Positions 1 to 10,200 of a stretch of 64,000 nt of DNA are shown one piece after another (the first letter of the stretch is position 1; every line of letters begins with the position of its first letter). This DNA comes from Pleurotus ostreatus/Saccharomyces cerevisiae fusant. Its lineage: Eukaryota > Opisthokonta. Location: NCBI GenBank assembly GCA_024196135.1, contig JAMQCK010000015.1:1-64000 (forward strand), written 5' to 3'. The notes below the pieces were generated by a model. It was not told the DNA's origin and did not search any database. It saw only the letters and a list, made by a program, of their open reading frames with translations. The position numbers were made by a program, and so were the translations under genes.

Positions 1-1
1 C

Positions 2-835
2 CGGGCGGCGGCCACCCTCGCCAAGCGCACCTTGAACCATTATTACTCCCTTACCGATGATGCGGATGCGTACAGGGTCTCAATGGGTGCGTGTTCTGCC
101 CGTCTTTTGTGCTCAAATATTCATGACTTCGGCAGTTCTCCATCCTCGGCACAAATTGGAGTACTTCACGCGGGCTGGATGGTCGGCGGACTGGATCGCT
201 CAAGCTGAGGCCCTCACACGTCAACTCTACGACAAGCACTACGCCTCGCGTGACCTCCCCGAGGCGGAGGTTCAGGAAGTCGTGCCTAGGGCAAAGGTGC
301 GTCATCATTCCCTCACGAGTCGTACCGCTTGCTCACTATATGTTCAGCCATCCCGCAATATGTTTGATAATCTTGCTGCGAATGCACCCCTGAAGCTAAG
401 CGATCGACGCGACGAGCTGGAGCGGTACCTACGCGCGCCGATCGAGGACGCCAGCGACCCTATCCGGTGGTGGAAGGATCGCAATGCTCTCTTCCCCCGC
501 CTCTCCCGCATGGCCATCGACTACTTATCCATCCCGTGTATGTGTCCTTGTCATTATTAACGTCTCTTGCTCATGCCCGCAATCTTTATATAGCTACCTC
601 CGTCGACGTTGAGCGCCTTTTCAGCAAGGGCCGCCTCATTTTATCGCATGTATGCAGCCGTCTCTCTGTTCAGACAACACGAGCACTCCTCTGTCTGAAC
701 TCGTGGGTCAACCACGGGCTCATCAAGAACTCTGACTTGGAGTCAATCTCCCGCCTGCCCGAGATTAAGGATGGAGAAGACGAGCCCGAGCTCGGAGAGG
801 GTTGGGATAAGATTGCACGTGTGAAGGATATCTAG
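2..835 (+). pseudogene. hAT-family transposase, C-terminal part (truncated at window edge)
   Basis: This is the C-terminal half of an hAT transposase, the catalytic and dimerisation region of a cut-and-paste DNA transposon. The frame is open from base 2 and is read as exons 2-86, 136-296, 348-537 and 594-835, with GTGCGT or GTATGT donors. After splicing it carries the hAT block LNHYYSLTDDADAYRVSM, then VLHPRHKLEYF, and the dimerisation block WWKDRNALFPRLSRMAIDYL followed by STSVDVERLFSKGR. The ERLFSKGR motif is diagnostic of the hAT C-terminal dimerisation domain. The N-terminal BED finger and most of the RNase-H fold lie outside the window. The frame ends normally at TAG 833-835, so the copy may be intact rather than dead; this cannot be judged here. 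Confidence 0.85.
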
Positions 836-1020
836 TCTACCTTGTAATGGCTATGTAATGTATGTACATCCAAAATTCACAGCCCGTCCCTACAACCCTG
901 GCTAGACCCCGGGTTATACCCCAGCAGCAACACCCTGCGACAACCCTGACCCACTGGTTGGGGTTCGGACCCTGGCGGGGTTAGGTGCGGGTTGACCTCT
1001 GGACACCCCGGGTTGCACCC
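836..1020 (+). repeat. hAT 3' subterminal region with GGGTT/AACCC motifs
   Basis: Directly after the transposase stop, about 130 bp (roughly 888-1020) is packed with short direct and inverted copies of AACCCTG/CGGGGTT-type motifs, for example ACAACCCTGGC, ACAACCCTGACC, TTGGGGTTCGG, GGCGGGGTTAGG and CCCCGGGTTGC. Clusters of short subterminal repeats in both orientations are typical transposase-binding sites at hAT ends. The exact terminus and target-site duplication cannot be fixed because the 5' end of the element is outside the window. Confidence 0.5.
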
Positions 1021-2511
1021 GTGCTACTGCCTACGTACAGGACGAGGTGCGCAAGGGGGAACATCCCGGATGCTTGGTGAGAGTAGGGAGGTTGCGGGTG
1101 ATTGGGAGCCATAGATACAACTGAGCATAGCTGGTTCGGAATCCCTTTTAAGGGGGAAAGCCGTTGCCGAGCCCAAAGGAGATGTACTTGTGCCCATCCA
1201 TGGCTTATTGTTCACGATAGAAGAGCGCCCGGCCGGACCCCACCACGAACTGACGGCGCTCAGACCAAGGTTGAAATTAGAACCAGAATTTCCGCATGTC
1301 ACTACTGCGGCGAATGCCGTTGAAGCACATGGCGTGGACGGATCAAGCATAAATTGCCTAATTCGGAACAAAGGACTCGGAGTTAACCGAGTTGACTTGT
1401 CACATGCCCTCGTCTGGTGGGAATATCTTGCTTTTATCCGACGCCTTATTGTCACTCTGGTCCACTTCATCTGCTTCTAGTGCGCAGAATCTCATAGGAA
1501 ACTATGGAAACGAGGGTCCATTCTACTTCATCAGAGTGCCGGCATAGAGCAGCGGCTTCGGGCAGCGATAGCGGGTGGCCGCGCAGGTTTGCACGGGTCA
1601 GCTTGCTCGATAGTGCCCAGTACTCGCGATTTCATCAAGTCTCTCTCTCTCGCTCCTTCTCACTTGGACCCTCCTTACCTGATACTGGTCGGCCTTTATC
1701 TAGGACGTGTCTGTCTGACCCTTACATTTCCAGTTCCTTGCAAGCAGTCAATGGTGTATTTGTGATATTACATCCTACTGCTGACTGTTGCCGCTGAGGA
1801 TTTCTACTCTAAGTACTTGTCTACTGTAGCACACGATGCAAAGCATCTGAATGTCGATCAAAAATTGCGCACTACCTACAAGGGATCGGCCTTGTAGCGC
1901 AGAGGGCTCGCGTTCTGCCCGAAGGCAGTCCTAGCGGATGAGCGACGTCCGACGTGTCCCCTCCCCTTTGGCGCAGGTTACCCTGCACGTCAGAGGAAGG
2001 GAGCGCTGCACCCACGGTGCCGAGTGCCAAGGGGCATTCCCGCAGTCTATGCAGAACCTAATTTCCTTATAACCTCGTCGAAGGGCGCCTCTTCGCCGCC
2101 GCAAGCGGCAGCTAGAGCATGACATCCACCGCCTCTCCCCACGTCCTGCGGGACGTCGCCTCTAACGAGACGAGCCCGCAGGTCGCTGCGCACCGTCTAC
2201 CAGCCGTCATCCCATAGGGTCCATGAGCCCGCGCCTACGCAGGGCAAGCCCCGCGCAGTGCGAGCTCCACATGGGCATACCGGCAACTGGCAACCCGATA
2301 CGCAGGGAAGGAAGGATGAGGAGAACGGTTGGCGGGCGCCTCTTTATATACAGGCGAGGCACGTGCGATCACGAGCGGGCCGGCCGTCGGACACTGTTCC
2401 TTTTGTTCTCCCTTTCCGGTCATCAATGGAAGCTCTGACTTCGGCAAGTGTTGTTTACGTCCCAACCGTTCGCGTAATCTGTGTCCTCCATCCCTCTTGC
2501 TTCCTGCCCTC
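1021..2511. other. Gene-poor interval, no supported gene
   Basis: Several overlapping short open frames lie here on both strands (for example 1024-1470 minus and 1190-1480 plus). None shows a recognisable domain or a consistent set of splice sites. The stretch may include degraded mobile-element sequence. The last few hundred bases are the presumptive promoter of the F-box-like gene at 2512. Confidence 0.5.
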
Positions 2512-4195
2512 ATGTCACCCCGCTCAAAACGGTCTCGGACTCGACGCGCTACGGCGACCAATCAACCTGAGCCTGCGCCTGCTCGACTTATCAAATATGG
2601 CGACCTGCTCCCCTCCGAGCTCTGGCGAGAAGCCTTCGCATACTGTCTCCCACTCACTCTCCTCGCCGCACGCGATACCTGTCGGCTTTTCCGCCGCATC
2701 ATCGACCGGAACGATGGCTCTCTCCTCGCTCGCGCGCCCCTCCTTCTTCCCCACCCACCACCGGATCCCCGCTGGTACATGCAGCGGACTCGCAATGAGC
2801 ATATCCTGCAAAATATTGGCCAGGTTTTCGGCATCACGGATCCTTGGAGTGATATCTATGGAAGCGCTGCGTACACGAAGATGCTGTATCTGCCCGGTCG
2901 GTGCCATGTAAGTTTTGCCAAACCTGTTGACCACGGGCTTCTTCATCACCGAGGTCAGATGTGCAACGGGCGCGCAGAGGGACCTCCCGCCTGGATAACA
3001 AGCAGCAGAGGCATGGTGTATCTGTGCTCCGTAAGCATCCGATTACCGTCTCGTCGCAGTCGCCTCATCTACATCTCACCTATCAGCGCCGCTGCCGTTT
3101 GGTTTTATTCCGGTAAGCCTGTCTGTCTCGACTTATTGCCTATTGCTGAATTGTCTGCATCACTTGCACACAAGTCGTACCCGCAAGGTTATCAAGCTCG
3201 GGCGAAGGAACTGGCTCCCGAAGCCATCGCGGCCGATGGATCGCTACCTCATACCCTGGATTCCTACCATGTCCATGGTGAAAGGGCGCAAGACGATCGC
3301 CGTCCTGGCATGCGATTTGGCAAGAGCGCGAGAGGAATATAAGCAAAAGGTTCTGGCCTCAGCAAGCACCACTGAGCGCAGGCGGGGGCGCAAAGCCCTC
3401 TTTGCGGTGAGCACATTCGCGGACATGCTTGAGCTGGCCATAATGGCTCACATCTTTCTCTAGCAATACAAATTTCGCTGTCGCCAGAAGAAGATGCTGG
3501 GGATCGTAAGTGGGCTCTTTTCGCTCGCGCGGCCGAAAATTGAAAGCATGGCACATGAAGCTCGAAGACCTGATTGAGTATTGGAAGAAAGAAAACGACT
3601 CGAAGGTCAAGCAGAGCCTGAAGATCAACAAAGCACGGTACGTCGTCACACCGTTGACCATGCGCGTACGCAACGCGAATCTCAACGCCAGCCAGGCTGC
3701 GCGAGTTCGCGAACGAGCGGCAAATACCGCTGTCGCAGGCGTTCGGCAACCCCGACGTGCAGCGCGCCCTGGATGCGCACTCGGGAGTGTTCGCACTCAT
3801 CTCGCCGTCCATTCTCAGCGACGCGGGTCTCTTCAACCCGACGTCCAACCGCGCGCCGTGCGAGCATTGCCATGCCTTGATCGCTAAAAACCGTCTGGAG
3901 TGCCACATAGCTAGCAGGTGAGTCTCTTCTCGACGGGCTCATTTTTGCCTTTATTGACGTCCTTTTCAGCCACCCAGAGCAGTTCCCCTACGCTCGCCTG
4001 AGCGCCAAAACAGGGAAGGCTGAGCACCGATGTGCACTGTGCCCTATGCCTGCCCTGAGATGGTTTTCGGCCTTTGCTTTGCAGACGCATCAGTATGACA
4101 AGTGCGTGGTCCTGGATAGCGCCGATGGTGACGACTCACCGCATAATTCCAGACATGGCGTGCGTGATCAGGAAGAGCACAAGCAGGGGATATAG
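2512..4195 (+). CDS. F-box-like protein with C-terminal zinc-finger cysteines
   Basis: Predicted 422-aa protein from exons 2512-2907, 2959-3030, 3060-3112, 3175-3406, 3464-3505, 3561-3637, 3696-3917, 3970-4101 and 4153-4195, all in frame. Residues about 25-60 (GDLLPSELWREAFAYCLPLT then LLAARDTCRLFRRII) form an F-box-like helix pair, which in the family binds Skp1 in SCF ubiquitin ligases. A CHMCNGRAEGPP segment follows. Near the C-terminus are CEHCHALI...ECHIASRH and HRCALCP...THQYDKH, spaced like Cys/His zinc ligands. The last intron (51 nt) is a multiple of three, so leaving it unspliced gives 439 aa with the same stop. The substrate is unknown. This architecture is different from the LRR-like F-box genes farther right. 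Confidence 0.75.
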
Positions 4196-5040
4196 CATGG
4201 GCGTAACAGATGTTTATAAGGGCTGGACTTCGCGTGGTATCGACATCAGTGTCTGACTAGAGAGGCACCGGCGGGGCCGGCTCCCGACTCTGCTTGCGGA
4301 TTGAGCGCTCGCGGTCATAGATACTATCGAGCTCTTGCAGGGTATGTACGATGGTGCTCGCATGTCATTATCCTGTCCTTCTTCCTGTGGATATTTATGT
4401 CCTACGTGGTTCCCTCGCACGCATCATCCACGTTGCCTGCCCCAAAGTTGTATCTATCGACGTACGCGCTCTGGGCGCGACGGTGCAGATGCGCCCTCCG
4501 TCGTTCCGCAAGAAGCGGTACACGCACAACGCTCGTGCACCGTGGGTGCAACGCGCTCCTTCACGCCAAAAGAGAGAGAGGTCGATTGATGATATGCGCA
4601 GCCCCGAAGTCAAGATCGCCCTCGGACAAGGCTACGAACAAATCGCACTATACGCCGATCTGCAGTCCAACCGATCAGGTGATCTATCGGTACCGATAGC
4701 GGAGTTTGCCGCACTCTTCCAACCTTGTATTGACCATTGCATTCGGCACGCAACTGGCATATAATAAGCCCTTGCAGACCCTAGAACTTGGTCTCATTGT
4801 ACTTCCTCTCTATCCAGAGAGGTTTAAATGGAAAGTGTCATTTCGGCTACTCTGAAGCGAGGTACTGAAGCAGGTGGCGAATGACATCGTACTTACGCCG
4901 CCGAAGAAGCTAGTGGCGTCGTCAATTATACAGGTGTAGCTTCCTTGCTAGCAAGACGATATGTGGGTAGTCGTGTAAATGATGTTCATACCCTGCATGC
5001 GCAAAAATGACTTATACAAAACTGAGGGACGTGGTAGCAA
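4196..5040. other. Interval with one unassigned open frame
   Basis: A 137-codon open frame on the plus strand (4351-4764) has no recognisable domain. Possible splice signals around 4335-4340 leave open that it is a degraded or lineage-specific exon. I see no conserved motif and do not call a gene. Confidence 0.35.
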
Positions 5041-5114
5041 GGGTCGGTGGCGTAGTTGGTTATCGCATCTGTCTAACACACAGAAGGTCCTCAGTTCGAA
5101 CCTGGGCCGACTCA
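5041..5114 (+). tRNA. tRNA-Val (anticodon AAC)
   Basis: A complete 74-nt cloverleaf can be folded. Acceptor stem GGGTCGG pairs with CCGACTC (one G-T wobble) and the discriminator is A at 5114. The D-arm is GCG...CGC with TAGTTGGTTAT between. The anticodon stem TCTGT/ACAGA encloses the 7-nt loop CTAACAC, giving anticodon AAC (valine). The T-arm CTCAG/CTGGG encloses TTCGAAC. There is no intron. The internal A box (TGGCGTAGTTGG) and B box (GTTCGAACC) fit RNA polymerase III promoters. Confidence 0.93.
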
Positions 5115-5398
5115 TTGTTTTTGGGCTTCTCCGTCGTTTGCTGATTTATACTCAGACCCACTGCGCTCAGCCAACTTTGAAGTAGACGAAGGGCGACTTA
5201 AACAGACCCGGACCCGGGCGATCTTCGATAGAGGGGATGAATTGCCGCTGGCTCCAGCGCGGCGCTTACGATCAGTCATCATCATGATCTGGGAGGCAAC
5301 TGCGATCGGCGAAGACAATACTTTGGTCTCGAGCTCTCCCTTCTTATTTTTCTGCACCTTCAACTTGAGACATTACTCCCTCATATTACCCCGCGACA

Positions 5399-6608
5399 AT
5401 GAACCCCGCAGAGCAGCTTGCACACGGCACGATGTTGCAACAGCAATTGCACAAGCTGCAGCAGGAGAAGGCGCCGCACGCCGAGGGTGGGGAACAGGAG
5501 CATGAGCACGAGCCCAAGGCGGGCCCGTCGTTCGTCAGCACACCACCTGTGATACACGAAGGGTATGGGTTCAGGCCGACCTCCGGGCCTGCGACGCCGG
5601 GGAAGGAGTTGCAACCGTCGGCGCACGAGCAGGGGGTGCGCTCACCACTTCCCCCGAATGACTACGGTCTGGGATGGCCAGGTATGTACTCCCTTTCTGT
5701 TCTGCCGAAACCTTGAACCCTTCCACACACCCTCCACCTCGCCGATCATCACAATTGACGCTCCTTCCCAGCCAAGTCCACCGTCCTACGCCTGAACGCC
5801 ACCGCCGCCGAAAACCAGGCGCGAGAGGAGAAGATGGCCGCCGCCGTGCGCACTATCCTCGAGTGCATCGGTGAGGACCCCGACCGCGAGGGCCTCCTGC
5901 GCACACCCATCCGCTACGCGCAGGCGCTCATGTACCTCACGAAGGGGTACGAGGAGCGGTTGGTTGGTATGTGTCTTGCTTCCCCCCCGTGCTTGCGCGT
6001 AGGAGAGCTGACGATCGGATTCGCCAGACGTCATCAACGACGCTGTGTTCGCCGAGGATCACGACGAGATGGTCATCGTGCGCGACATTGACATCGCAAG
6101 TTTGTGCGAGCACCATTTGGTGCCCTTTACTGGAAAGGTGCATTCCCCTCCTGATCCCTCCTTCACTATGCAATCCTCTCCTTCCCCCTCCCCCCTACCC
6201 TCGCCCCTCCTGCATTACTGCATGCTCAACACTTCACAGGTCTCCATCGCCTACATCCCCAACAAGCTCGTTCTCGGGCTCTCCAAACTGGCGCGCATCG
6301 CCGAGACGTTCAGCCGGCGCCTCCAGGTGCAGGAGCGTCTCACGAAGCAGATCGCAATCGCAGTCGAGGAGGCGATCAAGCCGCGCGGGGTGGCCGTGGT
6401 TATGCAGGCGACGTGAGTACTCGCTGACTCCACGCCGCTCTTGTTTGGGTTGACTGAGTGGATACTGACAACATCCGATAGCCACCTTTGCATGACTATG
6501 CGCGGCGTGCAAAAGCCAGGATCGCTCACCGTCACCTCTTGCATGCTGGGGTGCTTCCGCACGCAGCAGAAGACTCGGGAGGAGTTCTTGACATTGATCA
6601 AGCACTAG
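5399..6608 (+). CDS. GCH1: GTP cyclohydrolase I
   Basis: Predicted 295-aa enzyme from exons 5399-5681, 5772-5966, 6028-6137, 6240-6412 and 6482-6608. It converts GTP to 7,8-dihydroneopterin triphosphate, the first step of folate and tetrahydropterin synthesis, and acts in the cytosol as a homodecamer in known homologues. Diagnostic motifs are [20 protein letters not shown], the zinc/active-site motif [12 protein letters not shown], the block [20 protein letters not shown], and [15 protein letters not shown] containing the second zinc cysteine. The first about 95 residues are a low-complexity extension rich in Glu, His and Pro, as in other fungal orthologues. It is convergent with the THO2 gene. 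Confidence 0.97.
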
Positions 6609-7237
6609 ACGTAGTTCTCAGTCAGACAACCAGCACCTCTGCCACCCGGGCGATAGCCCGTGTCGCATGACCTCACCGCTCACCTAACTCTCATCTACCA
6701 CCCGCACCTCCCACATTCACCCGTCCTACACGTTGTACTACTTATAAGCGCGTTCAACACCGCCTACATGGAATTCAACATTCCCTAGCATCTACTAATA
6801 CCGCCAATCCTCATCTAATCGGCATTTGTACGCATCCACGTACGCAGTATCTGTACGCAACCACCTATATATGCTACTGTATCCATCACCATAACTTATG
6901 TATCATCGTATGTGGAGGGAGGCAGAGGAAGGGGAGGGGAATCTAAAGCAATCTTCACGACAGAAGAAGCCTGCATTCGTGCGTCAAGATCGACCTGACC
7001 TCCATGGATCAGGCGTTCCTTGTACGGCCAGCGGCTGCACTTGCACAAACCTAGAGAATCAAAGCACGCAAACAGGCCAGCGTCCTTGTTATGCAATGCT
7101 ATAGACGGGACGTATGAGAGCAGACCATATATATTACAACAACCGACAGCACCAAACAGCTCGTAATGCGCATCTCTCTTCACACAAGTAGGCATCCAAC
7201 GCTTCAGCCTTGCTCATGTTCAAAGTCCGTGACACCA
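6609..7237. other. Convergent 3' intergenic region
   Basis: This lies between the 3' ends of GTP cyclohydrolase I (plus) and THO2 (minus). It is AT-richer than its flanks and holds only short shadow frames. It probably contains the 3' UTRs and polyadenylation sites of both genes; I see no gene. Confidence 0.6.
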
Positions 7238-10200
7238 CTAATCCTTCCTCCTCCCCCCGCGTCCACCACTCCTCCCCGACCCGCCCGACCCATCGCCCAG
7301 ATAGCTATTGATCGCATTGACGTTCGACCCGTTGGGTCCATAGCGATTGCGCTGGAGGATGACGCGCTGGCGCTTGTTCTGCCCGTCGCCGTTAGCAGCA
7401 GGGCCGTTGTCGGGACCGTCGTCGCGTTCTGCGGAGAGCAGTTAGAATGTGTTCTCGGTTTATTGCAGGTGCATCAGAAACTCACCAGCGAACGTCCGCT
7501 TGCGGTCCTCCTCGCGGCGGGCACCCTCTCCCCGGGGACCATCATCTCGCCGAGCGCCATCATCACGTCGACCACCCTCGTCTCGTCGAGGACCATCGCC
7601 GCGAGGGCCATCTCCGCGCGGACCGTCCTCCCGCTGAGTACTCTCATCGCGCCGTCCACCGCCTTGCGAGGGAGCCTTGTCGAGGCGAGAAAGTAACGTT
7701 CCGCCCGAAGGCTGCGAAGGGGCGGCGGGCGCAGAAGGCGGCTGCCCACTAGTGCTATCAGTGCGATTGCGCTCCGCGCGAGGTGCTGAAGGTGCAGACG
7801 GTGGTGGCTTCGCGCCAGTGGTCGCTGCCGGACCCTCAGGTATGCGCTTCTCGGTTGCCTATAATGCACCGTCAGTAACTCATACGCGACCCGTCGAAGG
7901 ATTTCTCACCCTATCACTAGGAGCAGCCGCGCCACTCCTGTCCGCGGCGCTTTCTGCCGGGCCGTCGCGCACGTCCCGCCGCCTGCGATCGCCAGGCTCA
8001 CGCGGGCGGTCCCGGCCCTCGTGTTCCGGCCCACGCCTACCTCGCTCGTCGCCCCGGCGCTCGCGCCGCGACGATCGGTGTCCGCGCTCCCGCTCATTCT
8101 GGCTGCGTTCAGCCGAGCGCGGCCTCTTGGGGTCGGGTGCACTCACATCGTCCTCGCCGCGGCGCCGCTTGCCGAGTCCCTCTTCCGGTGCCGCGCGTCC
8201 TGGGCCGGCCGCGGGGGCATCGGGGCGCGCGTTGGGGGTGCGGTCGTCCGGCCTTGTGGAAGGGCGGTCGTCCTGTCGGGTGGTGGAACGCTCGTCCTGG
8301 CGCGCGCCCGCTGCGCGGCTGCTGTCGCGCTCCTTGCGATCACGCTCCCGGTCACGCTCCTTGTCGTCCTTGCGGTGCTCGTCCTTCCGGTGGCGATCTC
8401 TGTCACGGTCGCGATGGTCTCTATCGCGGTGGTCACGATCCCTGTCCCGATCGCGTTCGCCACGACGGTCCCTGCCACGTTCGCCGCGATCCCGCTCGCG
8501 GTCACCATCCTTCTCCCTATCGCGCCCAGAGCGCTCGCCATGTATGTGGCTCGCACTATCTCTGCGCGCAAGAGGTTGCGTGTCGCGGCCGTTGGGGTTC
8601 CTCGAGGACTCGCGCTTGTCGTCCGAGGACGGACCATCGGTGCGTGAACGGCCTCCACTGCCGCGGCTCTCGAGACTGGCATTCCGGGTGCCAGGACGGC
8701 TCTTCGGCGATGGCGAGCGCACACGAGGAGAGGCTGTGGCTGAGGTAGCTTGACCCCTTGGTTCGCTTGGGGCATTGCGGTTCATGCTTTGCTTCGCAGC
8801 ATCCCGAAGTTCCTGAGCGGACGGCGTCGAGCTCGGGTTGGCAGGTGGAGGCATAGGAGGCGGGGGCATCGATGAGCGTGGCGAGTTGCGATGACCGCGA
8901 GGTGAACGAGGTGGTTCGCCCGCGAGGACCGGGATGGGATGAGGAGCTTCCTTTGCCTGCTCCGACTGTCGAGGCTTGTCGGGTAGCTTGGCAGAAGCTT
9001 CGGGCGCCTTGGGCTTTTCGGCTGGCTTGTCGGATGTAGACGCCGCCGCCTCTTGCGCCGGCGTTCGTTTGACGACGGTAGGGCGGGCAACGCCTGCGAC
9101 ACTGAGCTTGAGGTGAGACGAGCGGTCGGCGGGACCAGTGGGTGCCGGAGATGGCACATTCCGTGGCTCAGGCGTGGAGGTTTGTGTGCGGGGTCCGGTC
9201 GGCGTCGATGTCGCGGGTGCCGGCTTCGCAGGTATGGGTTGCGCGGTAGGTTTAGCAGGAATGTTTGGCTTTGGCTGCGCCACTCCATTGCGCTGAGCTG
9301 GCGCGGGGGACGCAGTCGAAGGTGTGCCCGCCTGACAGAAATTAGAACATGGTTTAGGTAATTTATGCGTTCGCACTCACTTGCGCGGTTCCGGCCTTCG
9401 CCCAGAGGTTCTCGCGTTGCTTCAAAGCAGCGGCATACCTGCGATGGCATGAGCCTTCGTCACCCAAATAAACTGTCGGTACTTACGCCTTCCCCAGGAT
9501 CTTCAGATCGCCTCGTTTCTCCTCGCTAATGGCCTTGTCCACAGCCGTCGACAGCCTGATCCCACAAGTGTCGTCAACGGATTTCAACGGGAACACAGGA
9601 AGAATCTCCTTCAGGACGAGGATGGTGTTGTACACATGCATGAACTCCTGCGTCTGCAAACCCCTGCAGATAGCCTACACGGATGGTCAGCTATGGTCCC
9701 GACCCTCGCATCAGAATCACTTACGGCACAAATCCGCTTGTGCCACTTGCTCAGGAATTGTCTGAAGGTCTTCCAATCGACCACGTCGGTGACGCTGATG
9801 TGGCGCGAGCTGTCCGCCTTCCAGGTCTTGATCATCCCGGGGTTGATCCACGTCTTCTCGTTCGACTTCAACCGGTTGTCGGTAAGGTACTGCGACTCAT
9901 CCTGGTGCCATGCAAGCAGGTCGGACAAAACACCGCGCAAGAAGCGGCCATAGTTGCGGGCCTCGTACTCCGTGCAGGTGAAGAGAATGACTCTCACGGC
10001 CTCTCCCAAAAGCTAGAAAGAGCAAAGTGAGACAAAGCCAACGGTCCGAAAGGTGCGACATACCTGGTCGTAGACCTTCATCGTCCAGAAGCCGGGCGTA
10101 CCCTGCGTGTGCAAGACCTTGATCATCTGCACGCAGTAGTCCGCGTCCATTGGAGACAGGAAGCAGCGAGGGATCAAGCACTGCTCGATGAACGCGCTCG

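Noticed and set aside
1024..1480. Overlapping open frames on both strands after the hAT element
   Set aside because: No domain, no start or splice context, and each frame mirrors the other.
1888..1935. tRNA-like stretch with an A-box resemblance (TAGCGCAGAGG)
   Set aside because: No B box or T-arm follows at the right distance and the anticodon stem folds with a 4-nt loop, so it is not a tRNA.
7677..8753. Long plus-strand open frame (358 codons) over the THO2 3' exons
   Set aside because: It is antisense to the Arg-Asp-rich repeats of THO2; GC-rich codons leave the opposite strand open. It translates to Ser/Arg low complexity with no domain.
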